Source of the DNA: Amycolatopsis anabasis
GTDB lineage: Bacteria > Actinomycetota > Actinomycetes > Mycobacteriales > Pseudonocardiaceae
NCBI RefSeq assembly: GCF_009765355.1
Contig: NZ_VTHK01000028.1
Coordinates: 60,333 to 124,332 of the forward strand
DNA: 64,000 nt
Direction: 5' to 3'
Shown: positions 32,901 through 40,139 of the stretch, one piece after another
How positions within the stretch are numbered: the first letter of the stretch is position 1
Layout of the letters: the number at the start of each line of letters is the position of its first letter
Position numbers and translations under genes: made by a program
Notes under the pieces: model-generated
Database searches by the model: none
The model's input: only the letters and a program-made list of their open reading frames with translations
Told to the model about the DNA's origin: nothing

Positions 32901-33322
32901 GCTGGAACCCCGATGCCCTTGTCCGTCCGGCCCCGGTGATGGATATCGAGGTGCCGCACGTACGTGTCCACGTTGTACAACAGGGAAATCCGCTTTGACA
33001 TCCACTCGGCGATAGCCACACTCCGATCATGGCCGCCGGCGCAACCGACGACGAGCTTGACGAAGTGGGGTCCGGGAAGCCGGCGATAGCGGGCGACGTC
33101 CTTTCCGATCTCCCTGGCTGTCCGCGTGGCCCACTTCTGCGCGTCCTGAAAGGTCAAGACGTAGTGCTGCACGGGCTGGTCCAAGCCGGAGAGATCCCGT
33201 AACTCAGCGGTCTTGAAGGGGTTCCGAATCCAGCGCGCGTCCAACATGTAGTGCGCGGGCGGGGCTGGCCGATACTTGAAGCCGAAGCTGTGGATGACGA
33301 CGAGCGGAGGAAGGCGGTTCAC
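32897..33322 (-). CDS. RapZ C-terminal-domain-like protein
   Basis: A 141-residue stand-alone version of the RapZ C-terminal domain. Motifs seen: VVIHSFGFKYRPAPPAHYMLDARWIRNPF at the start and VVGCAGGHDRSVAIAEWMSKRI, matching the SFGFKYG..AD...D.R...NP and GCTGGxHRSV signatures. In enterobacterial RapZ this domain binds glucosamine-6-phosphate and a small RNA; the P-loop N-terminal domain is absent here. It overlaps the kinase-like gene by 4 bases (ATGA), so the two are probably functional partners. Confidence 0.75.
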   Translation of the reverse strand: MNRLPPLVVIHSFGFKYRPAPPAHYMLDARWIRNPFKTAELRDLSGLDQPVQHYVLTFQDAQKWATRTAREIGKDVARYRRLPGPHFVKLVVGCAGGHDRSVAIAEWMSKRISLLYNVDTYVRHLDIHHRGRTDKGIGVPA

Positions 33323-34218
33323 ATCGTCACCTCAGCGGACGTGAGCGCGGGTGATTGGTCGTTACGGGGGTCATCCGTCGCACGAGGTGGAGGGAAGCTC
33401 CCGGCGACCAAGTGGGCGCCCAGCCGGTAGGTCGCGTACTCGTAGGCCACCCGATACATGACCCTATGACGCTTCACGTCCAGATCCGCCAGGAGCGCAT
33501 GCCACCGGTTTAGGTTGGCCCAGGTGAAGGCATCGACGGCCGCGTCGGTGGCGGCCTCCCACGCGGGCAGCTTGGCTACGGCGGCTTCGGCGCTCTCGAT
33601 CGTCAGGCCGTACTCGATACAGCGGTTGAGCAGCATCGCCGCTTCGATGAAGGCCGCACCCCGGCAGGCCGTGGCCCAATCGAGCACGTAGACCAGGCCC
33701 TCTCGAAGGAGAAAGTTCTTCCAGTAGAAGTCAGTGTGGAGTAGGACATCACCGTCCAGCAGATCAGGGTCCGAGGGGTACCGAACGAAGTCCCTCCACC
33801 GGTCGGTCGCGGTGGGGAGGATGCTTCGCTTGCACTTGAGAGTGGGAATTTTCCGAACAGAGCGCAGGATTCGGCGCATGTCCTTCGCTTGCGTGAAAAG
33901 CGGGTAGCGCGCATCACTGATGTAATCGAAGAGAAGGATATTCCAACCGGCGCGGACGATCCGGGAGCGATAGCCAGGAGTCACACGCCGCACGAACGGG
34001 TTGATCCGGCGCTCCAGATCCAATCTATCGACCTGATCGTGGACCTCGGGGAGGCCCTTCACGAACAGGCGCTTGCCGTGCGGCAGATGTAGAGTCCCCA
34101 GCAACGGCGAACGGCCGTCGCCCGTCGGCTCGAACGCGGTAGGTGCACCGAATCTGTCCATGAATACCTGCTGGATTGGCTGCGGCAGTGCGAACCAATC
34201 CATTTTCGGGAACCCCAT
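33319..34218 (-). CDS. Aminoglycoside-phosphotransferase-fold kinase
   Basis: A 299-residue APH-type kinase. The catalytic loop HTDFYWKN (161-168) matches the HxDxxxxN motif exactly, and the metal-binding Asp is in VLDW (180). The N-lobe is reduced, with KRLFVKGLP as the likely ATP-lysine strand. Substrate unknown; the neighbouring RapZ-C-like protein suggests a sugar or amino-sugar phosphate. ATG at 34218 with AAAGGAAG upstream. It begins an operon of five coupled genes to 32486. Confidence 0.75.
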   Translation of the reverse strand: MGFPKMDWFALPQPIQQVFMDRFGAPTAFEPTGDGRSPLLGTLHLPHGKRLFVKGLPEVHDQVDRLDLERRINPFVRRVTPGYRSRIVRAGWNILLFDYISDARYPLFTQAKDMRRILRSVRKIPTLKCKRSILPTATDRWRDFVRYPSDPDLLDGDVLLHTDFYWKNFLLREGLVYVLDWATACRGAAFIEAAMLLNRCIEYGLTIESAEAAVAKLPAWEAATDAAVDAFTWANLNRWHALLADLDVKRHRVMYRVAYEYATYRLGAHLVAGSFPPPRATDDPRNDQSPALTSAEVTM

Positions 34219-34398
34219 GACTTCCTTTCTTGCAAGCGCATCGTGTGATCGTTTAGTTTGTGGTCTCGCTCAAGAATGACGTCGCGAGGCGAGCACCCTC
34301 TAATCCCTACTGAGCTTTGCGGCATCAGGCCCTTTGCTCGGAAATTCCTCTTGGCGTCCTGCGGGGTACGGAGGTAATCGGACTTCATCGGTTGGGGA

Positions 34399-34449
34399 AG
34401 CCGGTTGGGCGAGGGGTGTCGGGGTTGCCGCGTCCGCACCCAACCGGCT
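34399..34449 (-). terminator. Hairpin between the two kinase operons
   Basis: A perfect 11-bp stem (AGCCGGTTGGG / CCCAACCGGCT) with a 29-base loop, 8 bases past the stop of the kinase-like gene at 34457. It probably ends the upstream operon. Confidence 0.6.
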
Positions 34450-34456
34450 GAGCCTT

Positions 34457-35335
34457 TCAGGAATTGAATCGGTACTGTGCCCACTCGACTGTGGCATCGG
34501 TGATCTCGACAGAATGACCACGATGCAGATGCAGGCCGAGGATAGAAGTTGCCAGTGCGGTCTTGGTCCGGTTCGACAGGTTGGACCATGCCTCGGCCTC
34601 GTCGGCGAGCTGTTCGGCCGACTCGGGGGTGTGCCCGGCGACGATCAGGTGAGGGATGAGACGAGCTACGTCCACGACCGCCGAGCCCTTGAACGTGCCG
34701 GTCCAGTCCACGAACTTTACCGTGCCGTTCACGAGAATGTGCTTCGGGCACAGGGCATTGTGGACCGGAAGAGACCCCACCATCGCGTCGATGGCTGTCA
34801 ATTCAAGCTGTTTGAATGTCAAGTGGTGCTTCTTGAACCACGCCCGTACCGGATCGGGATCGTTCTCGGGGACCTTGAACTTTTCCCAGGGCCTTTCCGC
34901 GTTCCAGGCATCGGCAAGGGAGTGCGCCACGAACGGTAGTTCGTAGCCGCGGCGGTGCAGGCCGTTGAGGGTGTGCATGACGGCCCAGGCATCCGGCGAG
35001 CCGGGCGAGAGGTCCGCGCGGCGGCCGTCCAGCCAGTCGAACACGCTGACGCGCCAGCGGTCCTCGGACGGAACCTCGTAGGAGATCCCGGGGGCTACGG
35101 TGCGCGGAAGATGCGGGACGACAAGGGCCTCAGCCTGGTGGAACGGGGCCAGTTCTCGGTCAAGTACGACACCTTTGGCGAAGTACTTCCGGCCGTCCAC
35201 GAATGTCAGGCACGCGGCCAGATCCGCGTTGCTGCCACCATCGACCGATTCAGCCTTGAGCACCGCGCTTCCGACTCGGCGCTCGACCGCTTCACGCACG
35301 GATTCCGGGACCGCTTCCCATTCTCGTCGGATCAT
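34457..35335 (-). CDS. Kinase-fold protein with degenerate catalytic loop
   Basis: A 292-residue APH-like protein. The N-lobe has GRKYFAKGVVLD with the ATP lysine, and the later VDWTG (Asp210) is kept. The catalytic loop reads VHNALCPKH at 191-199: His is present, but the catalytic Asp is replaced by Ala and the Asn by His. It may be a pseudokinase or a ligand sensor. The start overlaps the 110-residue gene by 4 bases. A hairpin separates it from the complete kinase gene downstream. Confidence 0.7.
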   Translation of the reverse strand: MIRREWEAVPESVREAVERRVGSAVLKAESVDGGSNADLAACLTFVDGRKYFAKGVVLDRELAPFHQAEALVVPHLPRTVAPGISYEVPSEDRWRVSVFDWLDGRRADLSPGSPDAWAVMHTLNGLHRRGYELPFVAHSLADAWNAERPWEKFKVPENDPDPVRAWFKKHHLTFKQLELTAIDAMVGSLPVHNALCPKHILVNGTVKFVDWTGTFKGSAVVDVARLIPHLIVAGHTPESAEQLADEAEAWSNLSNRTKTALATSILGLHLHRGHSVEITDATVEWAQYRFNS

Positions 35336-35664
35336 GATTCCCTCTTCTCTTGTCCTGGCAGGATGATCGAATTTCCCGTGGCGTCCTTGCGCTCGATGCC
35401 GATTTTCAGGAAGAGGTCGTGCGTTCTCCGATTAAGGATGCGCCACACGTGCTCGCGAGTAGCACAATTCGCTTGGAGGATGTTGTACCAAGCATGATCG
35501 CTTTCCTGCCTGATTCGGCTTTTCTTGATGTAGGTGAGCTGTATTAGGTAGAAGCCCACCATGTCTCTGCCTGATATTTCCCACCAATAATCAGCGCCAT
35601 GAGGAAGCCGAGGGAGCTGTCGGCCCCAGTGGTAGCATGCCCGGATAGCTTCGTCATATCTCAA
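35332..35664 (-). CDS. Hypothetical protein, kinase-like operon
   Basis: A 110-residue protein. RYDEAIRACYHWGRQLPRL is followed by YWWEISGRDMVGFYLIQLTYIKKS and HAWYNILQANCATREHVWRILNRRTHDLFLKIGI. Family not recognised. The TTG start at 35664 overlaps the previous stop (TTGA) and has GAGGGGG upstream, so TTG is accepted. Less GC-rich than the genome average. Confidence 0.55.
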   Translation of the reverse strand: MRYDEAIRACYHWGRQLPRLPHGADYWWEISGRDMVGFYLIQLTYIKKSRIRQESDHAWYNILQANCATREHVWRILNRRTHDLFLKIGIERKDATGNSIILPGQEKRES

Positions 35665-36002
35665 GCAGCCCCCTCGATGGTGTTCAATTCTGGCGGATCG
35701 GTTTTGATCCATTCGGATTCCGGGACGAGAAGGTCCTTCGAGAGCATCAACGTTTGCCCCGTGTAGTGGTACGTGTGGATATTCACGATGATGACCGGAA
35801 ACTGGCGGCTGTTGTAGTCCCACTCGTACGGACCGACGTAGCCGTACCGTATGCGGCCGTTGTAATTTCTCTTGGTCCACACGAACCACCCGGGACGCGG
35901 GCGACCATTCGTAGGTTTTGCTTTCGTGCATCCCGGTTTACCCTTCTTCTCGGTGAACCAGTGGTTCTTCGCGTAGATAGCTTTCGGCCTAGTCGGTTGC
36001 AT
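35661..36002 (-). CDS. Hypothetical basic protein, kinase-like operon
   Basis: A 113-residue, Lys/Tyr/Trp-rich protein: NHWFTEKKGKPGCTKAKPTNG, then beta-rich PGWFVWTKRNYNGRIRYGYVGPYEWDY and FPVIIVNIHTYHYTGQTLML. It looks like a small beta-barrel. No family recognised. Start overlaps the previous gene by 14 bases; end overlaps the 110-residue gene. Low GC content suggests transfer. Confidence 0.55.
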   Translation of the reverse strand: MQPTRPKAIYAKNHWFTEKKGKPGCTKAKPTNGRPRPGWFVWTKRNYNGRIRYGYVGPYEWDYNSRQFPVIIVNIHTYHYTGQTLMLSKDLLVPESEWIKTDPPELNTIEGAA

Positions 36003-36273
36003 GACGAGGGGGCCTGTTCCGCTCGGCCAGGCGGGATTGAATCCAGCGGCCGAGGTAGGAAGACCGAAATTGCAGCTCGTTCAGCCACTCCTTGAGCTGC
36101 ATCAGCGATGCGGTGCTCATGGCCTCGTCGTAGGAGACCAGAAGGAGCAAGCCGCCGGCCGGAATGGCGATGGCGCGTCTGTCATCGGCAAGGGTGATCA
36201 CCTCGGGCAGTTCGTCCCGTCGAACCGTCACAGGGTCGAGCTGTTCCCACCGTTCTTGCTGACGCTCGTCCAT
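35989..36273 (-). CDS. Hypothetical small protein, first in operon
   Basis: A 94-residue protein (MDERQQERWEQLDPVTVRRDELPEVITLADDRRAIAIPAGGLLLLVSYDEAMSTASLMQLKEWLNELQF). Helix-strand pattern, with one apolar stretch too short for a membrane span. The ATG at 36273 is chosen since sequence before it is Arg/Pro-rich. It leads the four-gene operon ending at 34457. No function recognised. Confidence 0.55.
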   Translation of the reverse strand: MDERQQERWEQLDPVTVRRDELPEVITLADDRRAIAIPAGGLLLLVSYDEAMSTASLMQLKEWLNELQFRSSYLGRWIQSRLAERNRPPRHATD

Positions 36274-36571
36274 CTCGGGCCCATCCCGTCGTCTCGTCCA
36301 GCAGGGGGCGACGGGGGAGGAGCGTCGGCACCGCATACGGCCGATAGCGGGACGTGGCTCCTCCCCCGCCTGCGGACCTCGTGCTGCACGGAGACGCCTA
36401 CCCGCTACCGCGGGGGAGACGGCCGTAGTAGGTGTCTCCGAGTCGGCGCTGTGCAGCACTTGGCCCGCACCACAGGCCACGGTCCCCCGCACACGAGGAC
36501 CTGTTGACCTGTAGCTAAGGTGATCTCCGCACCGTGCGTAGGCGGTTGATCACTAGCTTCAGACCGTACGC

Positions 36572-36624
36572 TTGAAACTTGCAAATCAGAAGTACGCCAA
36601 ACGAGTGAACTTTGAAAGTTGCAA
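36572..36624 (+). promoter_or_regulatory. Two operator-like repeats before the XRE gene
   Basis: TTGAAACTTGCAA (36572-36584) and TTGAAAGTTGCAA (36612-36624) differ at one base and start 40 bases apart, about four helical turns. They lie 65-117 bases upstream of the XRE start. A TAAGGT 7 bases before the ATG could be the -10 of a leaderless promoter. The XRE protein itself is the likely binder. Confidence 0.55.
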
Positions 36625-36688
36625 GCTGCCGCCTGCTGGGCCGGTCCTACGGGGGTCACCAGCACACTTGGGCGGTAAGGTTCGCCGC

Positions 36689-37549
36689 ATGGCGACGGTG
36701 GACGCGATTCAGGCATTGCCCAAGCGGCTCATGGGCGAGCATCTGAAGATGCTGCGCGAACAGGCCGACCTGACGCTGGAGTACGTGGCCGGAAGGCTCG
36801 GCAAAACGAGTGGAACGCTCAGCAGGCAGGAAAATGGCTACACGCTTTGCACGTGGGATGCGCTGAATTCGCTACTTTTGCTGTACGGAGCTTCCGACGA
36901 GGACACAAAGGAAGCGCAACGACTTTGGAAGCTGGCTAAGCAGCCGCGTGAGAAGCTGAACGTTTCTGGTCGAAATAAGCTATTTCCAACGTTGACCACG
37001 TCTGAGAGGTATGCGCGGGTCATGTCGGAGGTAACTCTGCTTCTCGTGCCAGGTCTCTTGCAAGCCGAGGAGTATGCGCGCGAGATTTTCCGGATCGGTG
37101 TTGGGGGTACCGATGAAGCTCTGGTCGCCCAAGCACTGAAGGCCCGGTCCGACCGTCAGAAGGTTCTTATCGAGGGTGACCAGGTGCCGCAGTTCAATGC
37201 GTACTTGGATGAAGCGGTGTTGCATCGAACGGTTGGTGGCCCTGATGTGATGACTGCTCAGTTCGATCGCTTGATTGAGCTTGGGAAGAGGCCGAATATC
37301 TCGATTCGTGTGGTTCCGTTCTCTGCTGGCATGCACGCGTTCAATAACGGGAACGTCATCATGCACGAGTTCGGTGGTAACAAGCCACCGTTTATCTATC
37401 ATGAGCATATGTTTGGAGGTGTTGAGACAGAAGACAAAGACTCGGCTGTTAAGGTGGTCGCTCAATTCGACCAACTTGCAAAGATGGCAGCAAGTGAGAA
37501 GAAGTCTGCCGAGATGTTTCGGCATCACCGTAGATTGGTGAAAGGTTAA
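36689..37549 (+). CDS. XRE-family regulator with DUF5753
   Basis: A 286-residue regulator. The HTH is at about 12-70 (GEHLKMLREQADLTLEYVAGRLGKTSGTLSRQENG), followed by the DUF5753 domain (SEVTLLLVPGLLQAEEYAREIF...RSDRQKVL...YLDEAVLHRTVGGPDVMTAQFDRLIELGKRPNISIRVVPFSAGMH). This pairing with DUF397 is one of the most common actinobacterial regulator modules and is sometimes described as toxin-antitoxin-like. GC content falls in the second half. ATG at 36689; the ORF upstream of it is not coding. It overlaps DUF397 by one base. Confidence 0.9.
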   Translation: MATVDAIQALPKRLMGEHLKMLREQADLTLEYVAGRLGKTSGTLSRQENGYTLCTWDALNSLLLLYGASDEDTKEAQRLWKLAKQPREKLNVSGRNKLFPTLTTSERYARVMSEVTLLLVPGLLQAEEYAREIFRIGVGGTDEALVAQALKARSDRQKVLIEGDQVPQFNAYLDEAVLHRTVGGPDVMTAQFDRLIELGKRPNISIRVVPFSAGMHAFNNGNVIMHEFGGNKPPFIYHEHMFGGVETEDKDSAVKVVAQFDQLAKMAASEKKSAEMFRHHRRLVKG

Positions 37550-37764
37550 TGAGCGAAAGCCTGCCCTGGCGAACAAGTAGTTACACGGGTGGGGGGACAG
37601 ATGATCAGGCGTGCGTCGAACTAGCTGTGCTGGAAGAGCAAGGTAAGACCCTAGTTCGTGACACTAAGAACCGACGAGGCGGGATTCTAGATTTCTCGTC
37701 CGAAGCGTTCGGCGCACTGCTTAACCGAATCAAGGCTGGAAAGGCTGATTATCTGCACAGCTAA
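37549..37764 (+). CDS. DUF397 protein
   Basis: A 71-residue DUF397 protein with the family start LPWRTSSYTGGGTDDQACVELA and the end VRDTKNRRGGILDFSSEAFGALL. It typically acts with the adjacent XRE/DUF5753 protein as antagonist or partner. The ATG shares a base with the XRE stop codon (TAATG). A terminator follows. Confidence 0.9.
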   Translation: MSESLPWRTSSYTGGGTDDQACVELAVLEEQGKTLVRDTKNRRGGILDFSSEAFGALLNRIKAGKADYLHS

Positions 37765-37779
37765 ACAGGGTCAATAGGA

Positions 37780-37823
37780 AGGCCCCCGGAGGGACGCACA
37801 CTCTCTTTCTGGGGGTCTTTCTA
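37780..37823 (+). terminator. Rho-independent-type terminator of the XRE/DUF397 pair
   Basis: An 11-bp stem with two G-U pairs (AGGCCCCCGGA with TCTGGGGGTCT) is followed by TTCT. It ends the plus-strand operon just before the convergent lanthipeptide cluster. Confidence 0.65.
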
Positions 37824-37869
37824 TGTGCAGTTTTTCGTATCCGCCTGGTCGGAGAGCCGACCGTTCCTC

Positions 37870-37882
37870 TTGAAAGATGCAA
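37870..37882 (+). promoter_or_regulatory. Third copy of the XRE operator-like motif
   Basis: TTGAAAGATGCAA matches the two repeats before the XRE gene with one or two changes. It stands in the gap between convergent genes (DUF397 and the lanthipeptide cluster's last gene), not in a promoter, so its role is unclear. Confidence 0.4.
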
Positions 37883-37917
37883 AAGTGCTGCATTGGGGTC
37901 TCTGAGAGGTGCAAGTG

Positions 37918-38940
37918 TCATTGCAGGATGACGGTGCTGGACGCTCTTGCGAGGATGCTTTGTGTTCGGACGGGTAGCCCGAGTCGGTTCCAGTGGAAGA
38001 TCACCAGATAGCTGATGATCTCGCGGAGTCCCCGTTGCAGCGTTCCCTCGCGGGCGGCGCACCCCAGCGTTTGGCCGGCTTGGCGGTACGCCTCGGCCCA
38101 ACTTGCGATGGAGGCGAGCGGGCCGTTGGTGCCGAGCAGAGGACCGTTCGGTGTGGTGTCGGTGAGCATCAGGTGCTTGAGGTCGTCGGCCATCGCGGTC
38201 ACGTTGGCCGTTGGGATGTCGGTGGGCAGGGGCCGCTCCTGGGCGACGCGGTGCCAGACGTCGCCTTGTTCGTACCATTCCAGTCCGGCCGCGCGCATCA
38301 GGATGCTGCACAGCAGTAGCGACAGCTCGCGGCGGCCGAGTGCTGCTTCGGCGTTGCAGAGCAGGTTGAGGATGCTACGGCTGTCGTCGCAGAACAGGTC
38401 GTGGGCGATGTCCATGCCTGGGGTGCCGCCGAAGGCGGCTGTTTCGGCTTCGTAGATGCCGGGCCACCAGCCACTGATCAGGCCGTCCGCGGCTAGTTGG
38501 TCAAGGTCTGCAGTGAGGTCGGTTGTCATGGCGTGCCCGGCGGGGCCTGGTCGGAGCCGGATCCGCCAGCAGGGGTGTTTGCGCATGAACCACCACGCGG
38601 CAACTACGCCGCCGGTTTCGGCGCGGAGCAGCAGCGGCGCGAGGTGTTCGGCGACGGTGGGCTCGGCAAGGTTCCAGTCGGGGAACCGGACATAGATTTG
38701 CCACCAGCCCGGTGTGGTGTGCTCGGCGAGGGCACGCAGACCGGCCTGCCGGTAGACCTCGACGGCGTCGGCCAGCTCTGCGGAGTCGAGCCCTGCTATG
38801 GGGGCGGCCTCGCCCAGCGGCGTGCCGGTCAAGACCTTGACGATGGTGCCCTCGAGTATTTGTGCGGGGGGCGAGGCGTGTGCAGTGTCGGCGTCTTCTG
38901 CGGTGGGGAGTGTTAGGCGATCAGCAGGCATGCGTCCCAT
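37918..38940 (-). CDS. Thiopeptide-type lanthipeptide biosynthesis protein (LanB C-terminal-like)
   Basis: A 340-residue protein. The core GWWQIYVRFPDWNLAEPTVAEHLAPLLL...WWFMRKHPCWRIRLRPGP...WWPGIYEAETAAFGG matches the SpaB_C / thiopeptide-type bacteriocin biosynthesis domain, which in LanB eliminates glutamate from activated Ser/Thr. The N-terminal 60 residues are a helical extension. Since the cluster's LanB already ends in such a domain, this is a second, separate copy. It overlaps LanC by up to 28 bases, and is the last gene of the cluster. Start codon could be 38940 or 38931. Confidence 0.8.
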   Translation of the reverse strand: MGRMPADRLTLPTAEDADTAHASPPAQILEGTIVKVLTGTPLGEAAPIAGLDSAELADAVEVYRQAGLRALAEHTTPGWWQIYVRFPDWNLAEPTVAEHLAPLLLRAETGGVVAAWWFMRKHPCWRIRLRPGPAGHAMTTDLTADLDQLAADGLISGWWPGIYEAETAAFGGTPGMDIAHDLFCDDSRSILNLLCNAEAALGRRELSLLLCSILMRAAGLEWYEQGDVWHRVAQERPLPTDIPTANVTAMADDLKHLMLTDTTPNGPLLGTNGPLASIASWAEAYRQAGQTLGCAAREGTLQRGLREIISYLVIFHWNRLGLPVRTQSILARASSTVILQ

Positions 38941-40139
38941 CCGGAGATCGGCGGTTCGTTGCGCGCGGCGGTGTGGAGGGCGAGGGCGACGCCTGCGGCG
39001 CCATCGAGGAGCCCGGTGTCGCGGTTGTGGTCATGGTCGGCGTGCTGGGTGAGTGATTCGGCGAGACGTGGCAGTTGTCGGCCGATCTCCGGGCTGAGCG
39101 CGTCGTGTGCGGCTCGCCAGGCGGTTTGGTGTAGTCCGGACCAGCCGTGGCAGAGGCCGGTGTCGGTGACGTGGGCGAGTTGGGCGGGGTCGGACAGGCA
39201 CGCGGCCAGCGCGTGTTCTGCCATCGTCTGCCGCGCCGTGTCGCCGGTGGCGAGGGCGGCGATCTGTTGCGCGCGGGCGATGCCCGGGGTGCCGTAACAC
39301 CAGCTGGGCCGCAGCGGGCCAGGCTGCCGCGTCCGGCCGGTGCGCAGCTCGTCCTGGGTGATCCATTGCGGCCACCAGGGTCCGGGCTCGTCGTCTTGGC
39401 GCCAGGCGTCCAGGTGGGCGCAGATCGTCGCGATGGCCTCGGCGTGCCCGTCCACACTGGTGCCGCGCCGGAGTGCGGCGCCGAGGAAAGCCAGAACTCC
39501 GGAGATGCCGTGGGCGAGGCCAAGGTTCGTATGCCCGCCGGGGGTGGGCAGCTGGGGATCCGGGTGATGGGAGACCCACCACCCCGGTTGCTGATGGTCG
39601 GCGCGGGAGGGCCGGGTCAGTCGGACGAGGTAGTCGAGGATGCGTTCGAGCGCGTCGTTTCCGGGCGTGTGCTGGAGGAGGAGTTGCCCGATTCCGGTCA
39701 GGCCGGAGAAGAGGTCGTATTCGGCGAACGTCGCGGTGTCGCCGCGGTCGGTGCGCGCGAGCGCGGCGTCGACCCGTCGGTGGGCGAGCAGGGCGACGTG
39801 AGTGCCCAGAGCGCTCAGGGCCGGGCCGTAGCGGCGAGTGTGGTCGGCTTGCGCGGCATGCAGGATGAACGAGATCGCCGGTGCGCCGAGATAGAGACCG
39901 GTGTCGTCGGCGGCGCTGACCGCGCGAGTGGTCGCCGTGGCCACCCAGGCATGGGCAGTACTCCACGAGCCCAGACCGAGCAGGGCGCGCTCGATGTGCA
40001 ACAGGGCACCCCCGGCAGCCCCATGGGCAAGGGATTGCTCTCGTCCGCTCCGGTCGTCGGCGTCGAGCGTCGGGGTGGCGAGCCTCGCGGCGATGGCTTC
40101 GGCGAGGCGGGTGGGCTGGCCGACGGTACGCGTGGTCAC
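38913..40139 (-). CDS. LanC-like lanthipeptide cyclase
   Basis: A 408-residue LanC. The zinc ligands are in WCYG (Cys281) and CHG (Cys330, His331), with the GxG repeats GLYLGAPAIS and GLAHGISGVLAFLG typical of the toroidal fold. It adds Cys thiols to dehydrated Ser/Thr to form thioether rings. The GTG start overlaps the LanB stop (GTGA, 40136-40139). It is encoded between LanB and the LanB C-terminal-like gene. Confidence 0.85.
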   Translation of the reverse strand: MTTRTVGQPTRLAEAIAARLATPTLDADDRSGREQSLAHGAAGGALLHIERALLGLGSWSTAHAWVATATTRAVSAADDTGLYLGAPAISFILHAAQADHTRRYGPALSALGTHVALLAHRRVDAALARTDRGDTATFAEYDLFSGLTGIGQLLLQHTPGNDALERILDYLVRLTRPSRADHQQPGWWVSHHPDPQLPTPGGHTNLGLAHGISGVLAFLGAALRRGTSVDGHAEAIATICAHLDAWRQDDEPGPWWPQWITQDELRTGRTRQPGPLRPSWCYGTPGIARAQQIAALATGDTARQTMAEHALAACLSDPAQLAHVTDTGLCHGWSGLHQTAWRAAHDALSPEIGRQLPRLAESLTQHADHDHNRDTGLLDGAAGVALALHTAARNEPPISGWDACLLIA

